A stretch of DNA of 64,000 nucleotides, from assembly GCA_032191485.1 (NCBI GenBank), contig JAVDOI010000179.1, positions 101,001 to 165,000 of the forward strand, given 5' to 3'. The notes below the pieces were generated by a model. The model worked only from the letters and a program-made list of their open reading frames with translations. It did not search any database and was not told where the DNA came from. Made by a program: the position numbers and the translations under genes. Shown here one piece after another: positions 21,997 to 56,629 of this stretch (position 1 is its first letter; each line of letters starts with the position of its first letter). The stretch is from Leptoclinus maculatus (lineage: Eukaryota > Chordata > Actinopteri > Perciformes > Stichaeidae).

Positions 21997-24900
21997 ACTC
22001 TGTCAGGCTGGTGGATGGGACTAGTCTGTGCTCAGGCAGACTGGAGGTGAAGTCTAACCAGTCTAACCAGTCTAACCAGTGGTGGTCCTCAGTGTGTGAA
22101 GATGACTTTGACCAGCAGGATGCAGAGGTGGTCTGTAGGGAGCTTGGCTGTGGGGCTCCTTCAGTCCTCCAGGGGGCGCTCTATGGAGAAGTGGAGGCTC
22201 CAATGTGGACCAAAGAGTTCCAGTGTGGAGGCAATGAGTCTGCTCTCCTGGACTGTAGAAGCTCAGGCTCAGATAGAAACACCTGCTCACCTGGCAAAGC
22301 TGTTGGACTCACCTGCTCAGGTAGAAGAGGAGCTGCAGCTTTGATCTGGTTCATTTCTGTTCTACTGAAACTCACTTTGTTCTTTACTGACGACTCTCTT
22401 GTTTCTGTTCAGAACCTGTCAGGTTGGTGGGAGGAGACAGTCGCTGTGCAGGAACACTGGAGGTGAAACATCAAGGAGACTGGAGACCAGTAGAAGACTC
22501 TTACTGGACCCTGAAGGAAGCAGCTGTTGTGTGTAGAGATCTGGACTGTGGCTCTGCTGTTTCTACCAGACGGAGAGAGGAGTCCTCAAGGAGATCTGTG
22601 TGGTGGATCGACTCTCTCTGTGTTCACTCTGGATCTGCTCTGAGAGAGTGTTTAACATCATATTCCTCTTCCTCCATCCTGAATGTCATCTGCTCAGGTA
22701 AGCCCATCAGTGACATCATCTCTGACAGCAATGTTTCCAGTATGTTCCTTCCTCTGTCACAGTGACAGTTGTGGTGGTAAATATTCCTATACCCTCTTAG
22801 CGTGAGTCTCTTAATGCTGAAATAAATAATACTGAAAACCAGGTTGTCTTTTAAGTATTAATTCTCTCAGAGAAGGTTCAATCATCACAACAGAATGCGT
22901 ACAGTCTCAGTGAGGAAGAACCAAGAACAAAGTGAACAAGCTTCCTTCATACAGAATGAGCAAAGGTGGGCCGATGGCCAATGTTACAGACATTTGGTCT
23001 CAGACTGATAGAAACAATGAACAACAAACAGCCAGCAACCCAAACAAGCGGCCCAAAGGCCTTGTTGCTGGAACATTCTCATACAACACAGTTAGTTATC
23101 TTTGTGAACAGGCAAGGGAGAATTCTTCTTCTGCACAACAGAGACACGGTGAAGTTCAACAAAGTTCAGAGTAAAACTACTTATGCATGAATACAATATA
23201 CTGAGTAGAAATATATACTACGTTAAAGATTACCATCACACAGTCAGTGGGTTTCCATTGGACTGAACTGTAAAGTTAACCAGGACAACGACATCCTGAA
23301 GTGTAGAGAGGTGGGCTTGTTTCTGGAAGCTTCAAACCCTCCAGGGACTGCTGAGCTCCACCTGAGAGGACACACCTGTCTGTCTGTCAGACCTGTGACA
23401 TCACGTCCTTATTCAGGGTCCATCTTGTTCAACGGAGGGTAAACGTGAACTTGTATCATCTCTCTGTGTTTACAGACCTGCTGCTTCAGCCAATCATCTC
23501 TGTGTCCTCCTCAATGTACGGGGTCTCTGAGGCCCAGCAGCAGGGGGCTCGGGTGCTCAGGCGCTCCACCTTCACCTTCTGCTGCTCCATCCAGCCACAG
23601 TACCCAGGAGGCTCCTTCCAGCTCACCTTCACCTCCTCCAACTCAGCACACAACTACACCCAGCCAGCTGTCAATCACTCTGCCCACTTCCTGTTTCCTG
23701 CTGCAGAGCCCGCCCACCAAGGAAGCTACAGCTGTGTTTATCACCTCTATGTTTTTAATCATAACTTCTCCTCTGAGAGCCGTCTGCTCTCCATCACTGT
23801 CTTAGGTAAGCTGACTGTTTACATGCAGGTTTGAAGATGATCAACTGACCACAGAGTCCATGCATGTTGTTGTTTCTTGAATGACACTGTGACTCCTGTC
23901 GTGTTACACATGTCATATAGTAACCAAACCTAAACAAAGTCTATGAATGGCAGCAGCTAACAATCTACTGTAGGACAGAGCAGGTTTGGTTACCAGGATA
24001 ACTCTGGTTCTCTGAGAACTGAAGCAGCTTCTGACCTGACCAATCACAAAGCTCCACTGTCACCACATCAGTCATAACACCCCTTAGCCCCCAACTCACC
24101 ATATTCAAGTGTAGTTCCTCCGCCTATCAGAAGCAAGAAGGGCGGTGTGCTCCGATACCTCACTCAGAGAACCAGGGTTATCCTGGAAACCAAACGTTGA
24201 GACAGTCGTTAACGATAGCGATTACACTTTCAATTGACTCTTCACTAAGTCCCGCCCCTCTAACATAACTGGCCAATCATAGCGTAGCATGGTCCAGCTC
24301 TGACCAGGAGCTCTGGTGATGAAAACAGGACGTAGGTGATGACATCATTGTAACATGAAACCAAGACTAACCAGATTCTCTCTAGTGTCCACCAGGGGGC
24401 GACTCCTCTGGTTGTATAGAAGTCTATAGAAAATGACTCTACTTCTCTCTTGATTTATTACCTCAGTAAACATTGTAAACATGAGTTTATGGTCTCAATC
24501 TCTAGTTTCAAGTCTTCTTCAATACAGCATGATGTTCATTTAGTACATTATGGTCCATTTAGAGTCAAACAGACCATAAAGCAGGGGATGCTTTAGGGCG
24601 GGGCTACACAGTGATTGACAGGTCTCTACCAGAGACGTATACTGCGTCTCTACGTCACTCCTCCTCAGTCCAGATATGGTCACTTCCTGTTCACTGGTTG
24701 CAAAAAACCAAGATGGCGACGGCCACAGTCCACAAACCATTGAGTGACGTGACGACGACTACGTCCACTTCTTCTATAACGTCTGTGGTTCAAACAGTGA
24801 ACATGAAGTAAACATGAAGAGTAATACGTGTCAGTGATTGTAGATTTCAGGGTCAATGGGAGCTGTTGGACTCATGATGTCGTGTGATGTGATGACTGTC

Positions 24901-25648
24901 CATGTGTTTGTTCAGATCCAACACCTCTGATCATCAAAGCGATCGTCCTGCCGCTGGCTCTGCTGTTGGTGACCGTTGCCCTTTACTTCTACTGTAAGGT
25001 ACTGACACACGTCTGTTGTTTAGACCAGCCACTGAAATGAAGCTCTCGCTCTGTGTTCAGTGAACTGAAGACAGGTGTGGTGGCCCGTTCTTTGTTCTTC
25101 TTCCTCTATACTGGGCCACGTTACGGGGCTCCGTTTATGACTCACACATTAAACTCTTGCAGACGCTGATTCCTTTGCCGTCACTTGATTGATTTATTTT
25201 CACTTTCGACAAATTTAACAGCAAAACATAATGAGTTTAACGTGAGGTCAAAGACTGTCCCGATGCCCCGTTCTACACAAAGGAAAAACCAACTCGAGAC
25301 TCAGTCGCACCTCTTCCTCTGATACCAGCTGATCCTCATCTGATTAATAACAAACGTTCCTAAAGAAAATAATGATACAGAATGCAAATGTAACCTTCAT
25401 TCATAGATTAAAGGAATGTGTTTAGGTCATACAAATATTTTATCGAAATTAGAAATGATGATTTGTAATCAAAACTAAAACTATGTCTCTAACAGGACTG
25501 TGCTGTCATGTCTCTGCAGGCCAACAGGGGGCAGATGCCGTGCAGACAGAAGAACACTGAGCTGGATCATTATATCCTGTGTGTTCCTGCAGCTGAAGAA
25601 GAAGAAGAAGAAGAAGAAGAAGAAGAAGGAGCTCAGGGAGCAGAGTAG
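21997..25648 (+). CDS. SRCR/Ig-like type I membrane receptor, 5' end missing
   Basis: Five exons join in compatible phase-1 frames: 21997-22320, 22413-22697, 23476-23805, 24916-24998, 25520-25648 (1,151 nt, 382 residues visible). Exon 1 is a group B SRCR domain with eight cysteines in one exon (RLVDGTSLCSGRLEVK, WWSSVCEDDFD, VVCRELGCG). Exon 2 is a second SRCR (VRLVGGDSRCAGTLEVK) with only six cysteines. Exon 3 is an Ig-like domain (FTFCCSIQ to GSYSCVY) with several N-glycosylation sites. Exon 4 gives the TM helix (AIVLPLALLLVTVALYFYC). Exon 5 is a 42-residue cytoplasmic tail with an LDHYIL tyrosine site and 11 Glu from a (GAA)n run, ending TAG. The architecture resembles M130/DMBT1-like scavenger receptors expanded in fish; ligand and exact orthologue are unknown. 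The signal-peptide exon, and perhaps more SRCR exons, are absent or upstream. Confidence 0.82.
22766..23470. other. Intron of the SRCR gene; nothing certain
   Basis: The region between the second SRCR exon and the Ig exon holds AT-rich DNA and a cysteine-containing stretch near 23260-23400 that could be a worn Ig or SRCR exon, but it has no clean splice sites and I do not call it. Confidence 0.35.
23981..24198. mobile_element. Small foldback MITE in the SRCR gene intron
   Basis: The left end GTTTGGTTACCAGGATAAC followed by TCTGGTTCTCTGAG is mirrored at the right end (GAGAACCAGGGTTATCCTGG then AAACCAAACGTT). Arms are about 35 bp and the total is about 218 bp. Non-coding. Confidence 0.75.
24385..24830. 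repeat. Common teleost interspersed repeat in the SRCR gene intron
   Basis: Runs from CACCAGGGGGCGACTCCTCT through AAACCAAGATGGCGACGGCC. I associate these phrases with an abundant percomorph repeat, from memory. There are no conserved frames. Class unknown. Confidence 0.5.
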
Positions 25649-25989
25649 CTCCTCCAAGGAGCTCATCTCACATCCAGATGATTTCTACCACACAACCACC
25701 ACCAGCTCCCTTTGATACGCATGTTCCCTTAAACCAGAAGGCTGAATATGATATCACATTATTACAGCCCGTCTTTCTTCCTCTCAACAATGTGTTGGTC
25801 TCTCCACACGTTCTGACTTCCTGTCTGTGGCTCTCAGCTCCAAGCCCATTGGTTCCTGCTGAAGACGTGACTCTTTAAAAACACCTCACAGATATAAAGT
25901 TTCATTTAAAAGTAGACTTGAGAGCAGGTTTACCAGAGTCCAAGCAGAAACCAAAGACTATGAGGAACAATGTGAATGTGAGATATTAG

Positions 25990-25995
25990 AATAAA
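25990..25995 (+). promoter_or_regulatory. Candidate polyadenylation signal of the SRCR receptor
   Basis: AATAAA lies 342 bases after the TAG stop of the receptor, with no stronger signal before it. Confidence 0.5.
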
Positions 25996-26219
25996 CATGA
26001 AACATTGACTTCTATCTTCTACATTCTGTAGAACGATACTCAATGTTGACAATCTGTTGCTGTTTGTCCTTTAAACATATAATGAACTTCATGACTTCAC
26101 TTATTGTAGTGAGCAAGATTTTGGCAGCAGGACAACATTTAGTTAAAAGATAATCATAATAATCGCTGTGATCAGCCACTAAAACCTCTTTCATTTGTCA
26201 TTCAGAAATGTTTCTATTT

Positions 26220-26900
26220 TGCTCATTGTTGTTCTTCATGATTTTACTTCATTCTGTAAATAAGGATTTTACTTATTTTTTTATAATTAAGGCTTTTCTT
26301 ATTTCATAAGAATGTTGTTATTAAGGATTTTGCTTATTTGTTATAATTAAGGATTTTGCTTGCATCATAAGACAATTGTAATTATTGATTTTGCCTGTTT
26401 TTTTTATAATTAGTGGGTTTTACTTAAAACATATGCATTTGGTTAATTTTGTAATTTAGGATATTACTTATTTCATAAGAATTTTGCTTATTTTGTACTT
26501 CATGAATGTAAATAATGTTGCAATCAAGGAATTTACAATTTTTGTTATAGTTAAGGATTTTGCTTATTTCACAATAATTTAGCTAATTTTTGTTCTTCGT
26601 AAATTGAGTTAATTTTGTAATTAAGGAATTAAAAAACATTATAATAAAGGATTTTGCTTAAATCATGAGCGTTTTGCTTGATTTTGTAATTAACAAAATT
26701 ACCTTTTTCATTCAAATGTAGCTTATTTTGTAATTCATGAATTTACAATAATATATAATTAAGGATTTTGCTTATTAATTATATTGTAATTATGTTTTTT
26801 TCTTATTTCATAAGTTTATTTAATTTTCTAAATAAGGATTTTGCATATTTCATAAGAACTTTGATCATTTTAAGTATTTAGATTACTTTTGTGCTAAAAG
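26220..26900. repeat. Degenerate AT-rich tandem repeat
   Basis: AAGGATTTTGCTTATTT-like units with TTTCATAAG recur irregularly, spaced about 40-60 bp, over roughly 0.7 kb. It is strongly AT-rich and has no coding frame. Confidence 0.7.
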
Positions 26901-27026
26901 GATTTTGATACAAAATATCCTCCTCATCAAACAATCTGAATAAAATATGAACACATACGTAAAACTAAACACACATACTTGTACTGCACAGATACATGTA
27001 GTACTAGTACTACTTTAACAAAGTAC

Positions 27027-27185
27027 TTTAACCTTCTGGTAACTAGCCCTATTTTTAGGCTTCTGCTCGAAAATACTATACCCATACTCAAAGGGGCCTT
27101 ACTCTCTAACTACAAGGTCTATTTGAATAATTTAAATGTATTAATAACACTCAAGCTTCTTTGGCTTCAATGGTGTTTTGACTTA
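27027..27185. mobile_element. TTAA-flanked fragment related to the insertion at 9304-10643
   Basis: It begins TTAACCTTCTGG and ends near TTAA at 27182-27185. The segment around ACATACTCAAAGGG-like text and CTACAAGGTCTATTTGAA matches the inverse of 10530-10637. A short non-autonomous member of the same family. Confidence 0.55.
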
Positions 27186-27779
27186 AAATGTGAATATTAA
27201 TAAAGTTGTTTTTTCCACTTGTGGCTGTTTGCTTGTTAACATGAATTTTAAATACTATGTCAAACATTTCAATGTCTTTTCTCCTCAGATTGAAGGATAG
27301 TACATTGATTATATTCTAGGTTAGTTGCCTACATGTTTCCAAGAAAGGCTCTATAGGAAGAATAAACACTTAGAATGAGATCGTGGGGCCAGAGGATTGT
27401 AATGCTGCACCTTTAATATCCCCTGTCATGATGGTCATCAGCTCTTTTTTCAGCCCAGAGCGAGAGCATATCACTTGACAGGACTTTTCCTGTGAGGTAC
27501 ACAACAGCGGGTGCATCCACTCAAGCAATATGACAACATGGCCAGTCCCTAACAATGCAAAACAAAGCATGCTCACTGCCACACCAGGTACAGTACATAG
27601 CATGTTCAAGGTTTCTGTTAGGATGACCACGTAGCAGCTGGACTTTAGAAGCAGGAGGACTGACACAGACTGACATCTTTAAAGTACATTTCTGATCCTT
27701 CGAGGGCAGAGAAAACCCTTGAACTATTGGGCCTCCTCGATCCTCGAGATGCATTTTAGGAATTGGGATCTCCTTCAAG

Positions 27780-28100
27780 ATGGAGCGCCGAGATCGATAT
27801 CCGGGTCACAAACCAGAGGATCGAAGAGTGGGAAATGAGAGACCCACTGTCTGTCAGTTAGTCTTTGTCCCCCATGTAAAGCATTCCAGTGATTTGACTT
27901 GTGTAATTGTTCCTGGTCTCTACCAGATTCTCTCTACCTCACTTTTGCCTCATCCCTGCCTGTACTGTTTGCCCGATTACCTGACGGATCTCCTGTGTAC
28001 CGAACCTGTTGATAAAGACTTTTATTGCACTTCATCCTGCTCTCTGGAAGTGCTTTTAAATCCTGTTTTCCCTGTGGTTTCTCCAGTCGTAACCGTACGA
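27780..28100 (+). repeat. LTR-like block, plus orientation, partial
   Basis: It ends CCCTGTGGTTTCTCCAGTCG then TAAC. That resembles the 3' end of the inverse-oriented LTR at 28344-28825 (CCCTGTGATTCACCAGTTG then TAACA). It contains GATAAAGACTTTTATTGCAC, a plausible LTR polyadenylation region. The 5' TG end was not located. Confidence 0.5.
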
Positions 28101-28343
28101 ACTGCCCACAAATGGACTAAGCCAATCCCAGTTTGGTGTGTGGGGTGCTCCAGGCACAAGGAATAATACACCACCATGATAAGCAACTTACCTCCAGTGG
28201 CTTGGAGTTTAGGGAGCTGTAAGAGTGTCAACAGATTTTCTAAGCGGCCATCGGCACCCAGGTCAGCTGTCTGGCGGGCCACTTGCAACAACTACTGGCA
28301 CGCCTTGGTCCTTGTTCCACTGCAGTCACTCTTGCTTCCAATC

Positions 28344-28825
28344 TGTTACAACTGGTGAATCACAGGGAAAAGACAGGACTCAATCGCACAACCCAGACAC
28401 AGGATAAGGTGTTGGTAAAACAGTCTTTACTTGTCAGCAGGGGTTCGGTACATGGGTAGGCAGTCGGAACAGGTAAACAAATCAGGCAAGGGATCATGCA
28501 AAAACGTGCTCAAGGAAAAACAGGCAGAGATATCAAAAACCAGTAACATAATGATAGGAAATTGCTTGAACACTTGACATAAAGGACGAAAAATACTAAT
28601 TGGAACAGAGACACATGCAACACAGGGTTTAAATACACTGGGGGGGTGCAGGTGATTAGTCAGGTGGGTTAAATCAGGGGCGGGGCAGACAATCACAGTG
28701 GCGGGAAAACAAACAAAGGCGTGAAGTGATCTGAAACGAGAGAAGAGGTAAGTAACACAAAATAAAACAGGAAATACTGATAAATGATGAAATAAGAAAC
28801 GCATAATTTAGGATGAGACATGACA
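28344..28825 (-). mobile_element. LTR of a gypsy-like retrotransposon, minus orientation
   Basis: On the minus strand it begins TGTCATGTCTCATCC and ends AGTTGTAACA: 482 bp with TG...CA ends, CCGCCCC-rich promoter-like text, TTTAAACCCTG and a late polyadenylation-like region, in the style of Sushi/gypsy LTRs of fish. No gag-pol frame is present beyond it, only about 250 bp up to the facing LTR-like block. A solo or truncated copy. Confidence 0.62.
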
Positions 28826-28829
28826 CAAT

Positions 28830-29376
28830 CCTGTCAATGAGATAAGCTACAGTACTCTTTCAGCTCAAGCCTCGGTGTCATTATTTAATGCTCCATGAAC
28901 TACACATGCTCACTCTTCCATGACATGAAAATAACAAGTACATACATGATGTACACAACCAGGTTGCAAATTAACCCTAAACATCAAATAAAATCAGATG
29001 AAGTAACCTGCATTAAATACATCTGTATCAATAACATAGATAATGAACAAAGACACAGGTAATTATAACTAAATATTATGGTTTAAATACACTTATACTG
29101 CCATCTACTGGTAGAAATGGTAACTCTGCGTCTCCGTTTACAGGCTGTGCTCTGCCTTCACTCAAGGAACAGAATACGGTGGAAATTAAATATCAGTGCT
29201 AACAGCAAAAACTCTGTGAACACAAAAATGACTTTGATTAAACTATATTACGAACTGTATTGCATGAAACAATGCACCGATTGATTAATCGAAAAGTTGA
29301 TTATTGCTGTATACATGGATACATGCATATTAAAGCGCATGTAGTCAAATACTGTTGCTAACATACTCCCATCGGC

Positions 29377-29411
<35 letters not shown>

Positions 29412-31280
29412 TTATTCTACCCTGGTATGTGCTTGCATCATAGACAAACACTTCATTCTATTGCCTTGGCTTTTATTTTGACATGTTCTTATTTCGTACT
29501 ACCTGTCCTGCTTTGCGTCTCTCTTCAAAAGAAAAAACAAAAGAGGGATTTGCAAAAAACTAAATGGGCTCGTTTTGAGTTGGTTCTGTCGTATTTGTCG
29601 TACAGAACACGCGGAACCTCTCACGTCCCATTAATGTGACAAGGATGCTTGGCGTTTGAGAGCACTGCTGGAGCACTTCACTAATCACGGTACAGTAATG
29701 CTATCTGCTTTTATTAGTTTTATGACAAAGTTGGACATGAAGCTGGCTACAGTTGTGTTATCCTGATGTGTCTTCTCAGCCCTCCCGCTAAGTGTCATTT
29801 AAAGCTAGCTAACGTTAAGTTAGTGCTGTGTTTCGGTTGCGTTACCGGTGAAATGACACACACAGGGCATTTGTGGAAAGGTTTCTCTAAAGCTAACTTA
29901 GCAAACGTTCCACCGCAACAATGCGTGTGCTAGTCGCTCGTGTAAGTGTCGTTGACTTGAAATGACTCCGACTTGCCAGTTTATTGTCTAGTTTATTATA
30001 GTTTGTCCCTAGTGTCACACGTAGCGCAGACATTCAGTCAAACTCAACTTTACTGTGATGTTTTACTGTCAAGTCCAAGTCTACAGCTTTAACCAACGTT
30101 ACTATAAACATCCAGTGAAAAAGCTCCATAATACTGTTGAACATGTGGCCTACCATTATTTGACACTTTAACTATCCCTTCTCTTCCTCCCTCTGCCCTT
30201 TGACCCCTTCAGTCTGAGTTGATATTCCTCCCAGTCTGGTAAGAATGACACAATGCACACATTCTGGATTGTATATTAAGCAGACATGTAGGGTTAGTAG
30301 TTAGCCTGTCAGGATAATGTATATTGTCCCAGAAATAATTGCAATAAACAATATTATTGTCATTTTAAAGATAATTGTATGCCACTGATACAATGATGAT
30401 ATAATAGCATAATAATGCAAGTACACCCTTTCAAAGTGCAATGAAGTTCTAATTTACTCAGACATTGGAAATGGATTGTGAAACAAAATCCTAATAACTA
30501 TGGTCTCTTAGGCTCTGTCAATAACAATTGAGCTTAAATAACTATTAAATGTGACAGAGGTACAGAGTCATTCATTCCTTGAAGGTAGAGCTTGGGTGTT
30601 TTGAAGTAGGGTTCGTCTCCATAGTCTGTGTATTACCATTGTATGCCGTGGACAGCAGCAAAGCCTACTTTAGACACGTACAAAATAAATTGAAGTGCTG
30701 TATTTAGAATGTGTTTCCGACATGGAACTGAACTGAAAGTGGAACTAGTCTATACATTTAAAAATGGAGCCTGGTGGCTTTGAAGAGATCACAGATATGT
30801 TTCACTTTCAGACTATGGAGAGGTTCTTCATACAACCCCACCTCAAAACACCCAAACTATACCTTTAACAGGCAATATACTGCCTGTATACTTGTCCTGC
30901 ACTCCTATTACTATCTGGTCTCTCATCCTGGAATATCACAGAGTGCCATAGTTACAAGATTTATTCTTGAGACGCAGGTCTGTCACATACAGCTCTGTTG
31001 ATACAGAAGACAAAGTTCAGTTTTTCCTTGGCTTACAATAGTCCTCAAACTTGCCCAGTACTGGGGGAAACTTATCTCTTTCGTCCGCCGAAAGAAGAAC
31101 ATGTTTACAGCATGGCCAGCCTCAGTTGGCAACAGAACCTATCTTTTGACGATTGTCAACAACAACAACAACAAGCAAGCAAATAAAGGTCAAAATTCTC
31201 TGAAAAACGCACTTAAGCGCTGCACCCATGTCTTCAAATGTTAGTAGAAACCCTGCTGTTTATTCTGGCATCATGTTGGT
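28830..31280. other. Mostly unannotated; probable promoter region of ythdc2
   Basis: Contains an (AT)n microsatellite at about 29378-29409 and no coding exon. ythdc2's first coding exon has an acceptor right before its ATG, so a non-coding first exon must lie upstream, most likely in this stretch. The 29560-29830 zone, less AT-rich than its surroundings, is one candidate, but no core promoter element is certain. A stretch at 30540-31000 reads like another teleost repeat. Confidence 0.35.
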
Positions 31281-31286
31281 AGTAAA

Positions 31287-31545
31287 TGGATGTACTTGTA
31301 CAGCACTTTTCTAGTCTTCCGACCACTCAAAGCGCTTTCACACTACATGTCGTCATTCACCATTCATACATTGATGGCAGGGGCTACCATGCCCACCATC
31401 AGGACTAACTAACATTCACACCGTAGGCACAGCTACGGGAGCAATTTTGGGGTTAAGAGTCTTGCCCAAGGACACATCAACCAGAGGAGCCGGGGATCGA
31501 ACCGCCGATCCTCTGATTGAAGGACGACCCTGCTCTTTTAGTCAC
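31287..31545 (-). mobile_element. tRNA-derived SINE
   Basis: On the minus strand the tRNA-like head carries a B-box-like GGTTCGATCCCCGG, then the body (GTCCTTGGGCAAGACTCTTA) and a tail equivalent to AAGTACATCCATTTAC. The same family lies at 36577-36881 and 51770-51953. The A box is worn here. Confidence 0.8.
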
Positions 31546-31940
31546 AGACATTAGATACAGATTGGAAGTGAAGAAAGCAGAATGCCTTCCAGTGGGAGCC
31601 GATAGGAGTCTTATCACATGATCCACATCTTTGAGTTGAGACGGAGACAGTTTGTGGTGACAGAGAATGGAGTTCATGGTGTATGGGGAGTTTAAGCCAA
31701 TTTTAACAGTTAGTGTTGAGCCCTGTTCTTTGAAAGTTGTTTCATTATTTTCTAGAAAATGTCCTGTATAATATCACAATATAATAGTCGACACCGTGGA
31801 TGGAGGATTTTATCCATTTCACCACTCCAACCTCTCAAATACAGAAGCTATAATTTTGTCTTTTAAACAAGTGGCCATACAGGAATATGTAATTAAATAG
31901 TATACGATTTGGAAAAGTAATGACTTAAGTCAGGAAAAGT

Positions 31941-32545
31941 TGTGGTGTAACGGATCACTGTTGATCCGTACAGATCCCCCTCACGGTTCAGCACACGTGT
32001 GAACCGCCGATTAACTACACAGTTTAACGTTAACCATCACAGTGTGAAATAAGGTTTTACTGACCTCGTTAATATGTGATCAGGACATCATTTATGCTTC
32101 TATAGTCTCTGATAATGTTACAATGTAAACAACCAATCAGTGTTTTGCTGGAGGAGAGCTGGTGAAGTGGCTAATGGACAACGAACGAAGGGTCTGTTCA
32201 GTTACATTGTGATGCGTTCAGGCTCTGTTCGGTGAAAATGAGTATTGCGTTTACTTGGTTTACAGATTTCAGAGTGGTTGAAATGATTTTTGGGACGGTG
32301 AAAATATATTGTGGATCCTTGTAGAGCAGCTGCTATAATCAAACAACAAAGAGATCTGTATCTGACAATATGGATCAATGATCTGCAAATAGTATCAGAG
32401 GCAAAAACAAACGTGATCAGGGATCAGTTCTATTTGCTCCTTTTCTTTCTTTTGTGCTGATCCGATTTCTTTCTTTTTTATACGACCCGTGACTCTGATA
32501 TGATACGATCCGAAACTGTGAGTTTTATGATCCGTTGCACTACAA
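31941..32545. mobile_element. hAT-like MITE, copy 1, 35 bp before the first ythdc2 coding exon
   Basis: It begins TGTGGTGTAACGGATCAC and ends GATCCGTTGCACTACA as an inverted repeat. The body shares CAGATCCCCCTCACGGTTCAG-type text with the copy at 38942-39782. Its right end is 35 bases before the acceptor at 32580. There is no transposase. Confidence 0.75.
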
Positions 32546-32586
32546 CCAAAAATCTTGCTGTCCCTATTGTTGTGTTGCAGTGCATC

Positions 32587-55999
<23,413 letters not shown>

Positions 56000-56607
56000 G
56001 AGGTAGCAGCAGAACACCACAAGCATCTGGCTCAAACTACATGCATACATTGTATATTGATATTTTTCTATCGGATCTAGTAGATATTAAATGTTTTACT
56101 TCTATTTTTCCTTGAACAGTACAAGGACTGCACTACCAGTTAAGTTGAAATGACGGGACAATGGAAGAGGGACTGAGTCATTGTTGTCTCTTGTTTCTGT
56201 GTTTTTATTTAATAAGTTCTCATTCAGGTTTTATTCATTCTGGTACTCGTGTTCTTATCAAATAATATGTTCATAAAAAAATGTCTGGATGTTCTTAGAA
56301 GGGATGAAACATGTTCACTATGGAGAAAGACAGAAGCTACTACAGTTCGTTCAGGTTTTAGTAATGATGGTGTTGAGCGTGACGTGTGTCCACTATCCAT
56401 GTTGTGTCTGATGACGTTGCAGGGCCTCAGGAGACTATTGGTTTGACTCATTTTAACACTTTTGTCAACTTTTTTTCCTGAATGAGGACAGAAGAAATGT
56501 TAATATTTGTTGTTTGCATTTGAATTGTTCATTTTTTGCTGCTGTATGAGGAAACGTGAACTTTGCTGTGAGTTCAGGCATCCTCATGATTGTTAATGGG
56601 TTAACAA

Positions 56608-56613
56608 AATAAA
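56608..56613 (+). promoter_or_regulatory. ythdc2: Polyadenylation signal of ythdc2
   Basis: AATAAA 609 bases after the TAA stop. It would give a 3' UTR of about 0.63 kb, with no earlier canonical signal after the stop. Confidence 0.65.
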
Positions 56614-56629
56614 CAGTGATTTCATCTTA

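Noticed and set aside
32500..32586. An N-terminal extension of Ythdc2 upstream of ATG 32587
   Set aside because: The frame is open, but it lies in intron and MITE sequence in front of a good acceptor at 32580.
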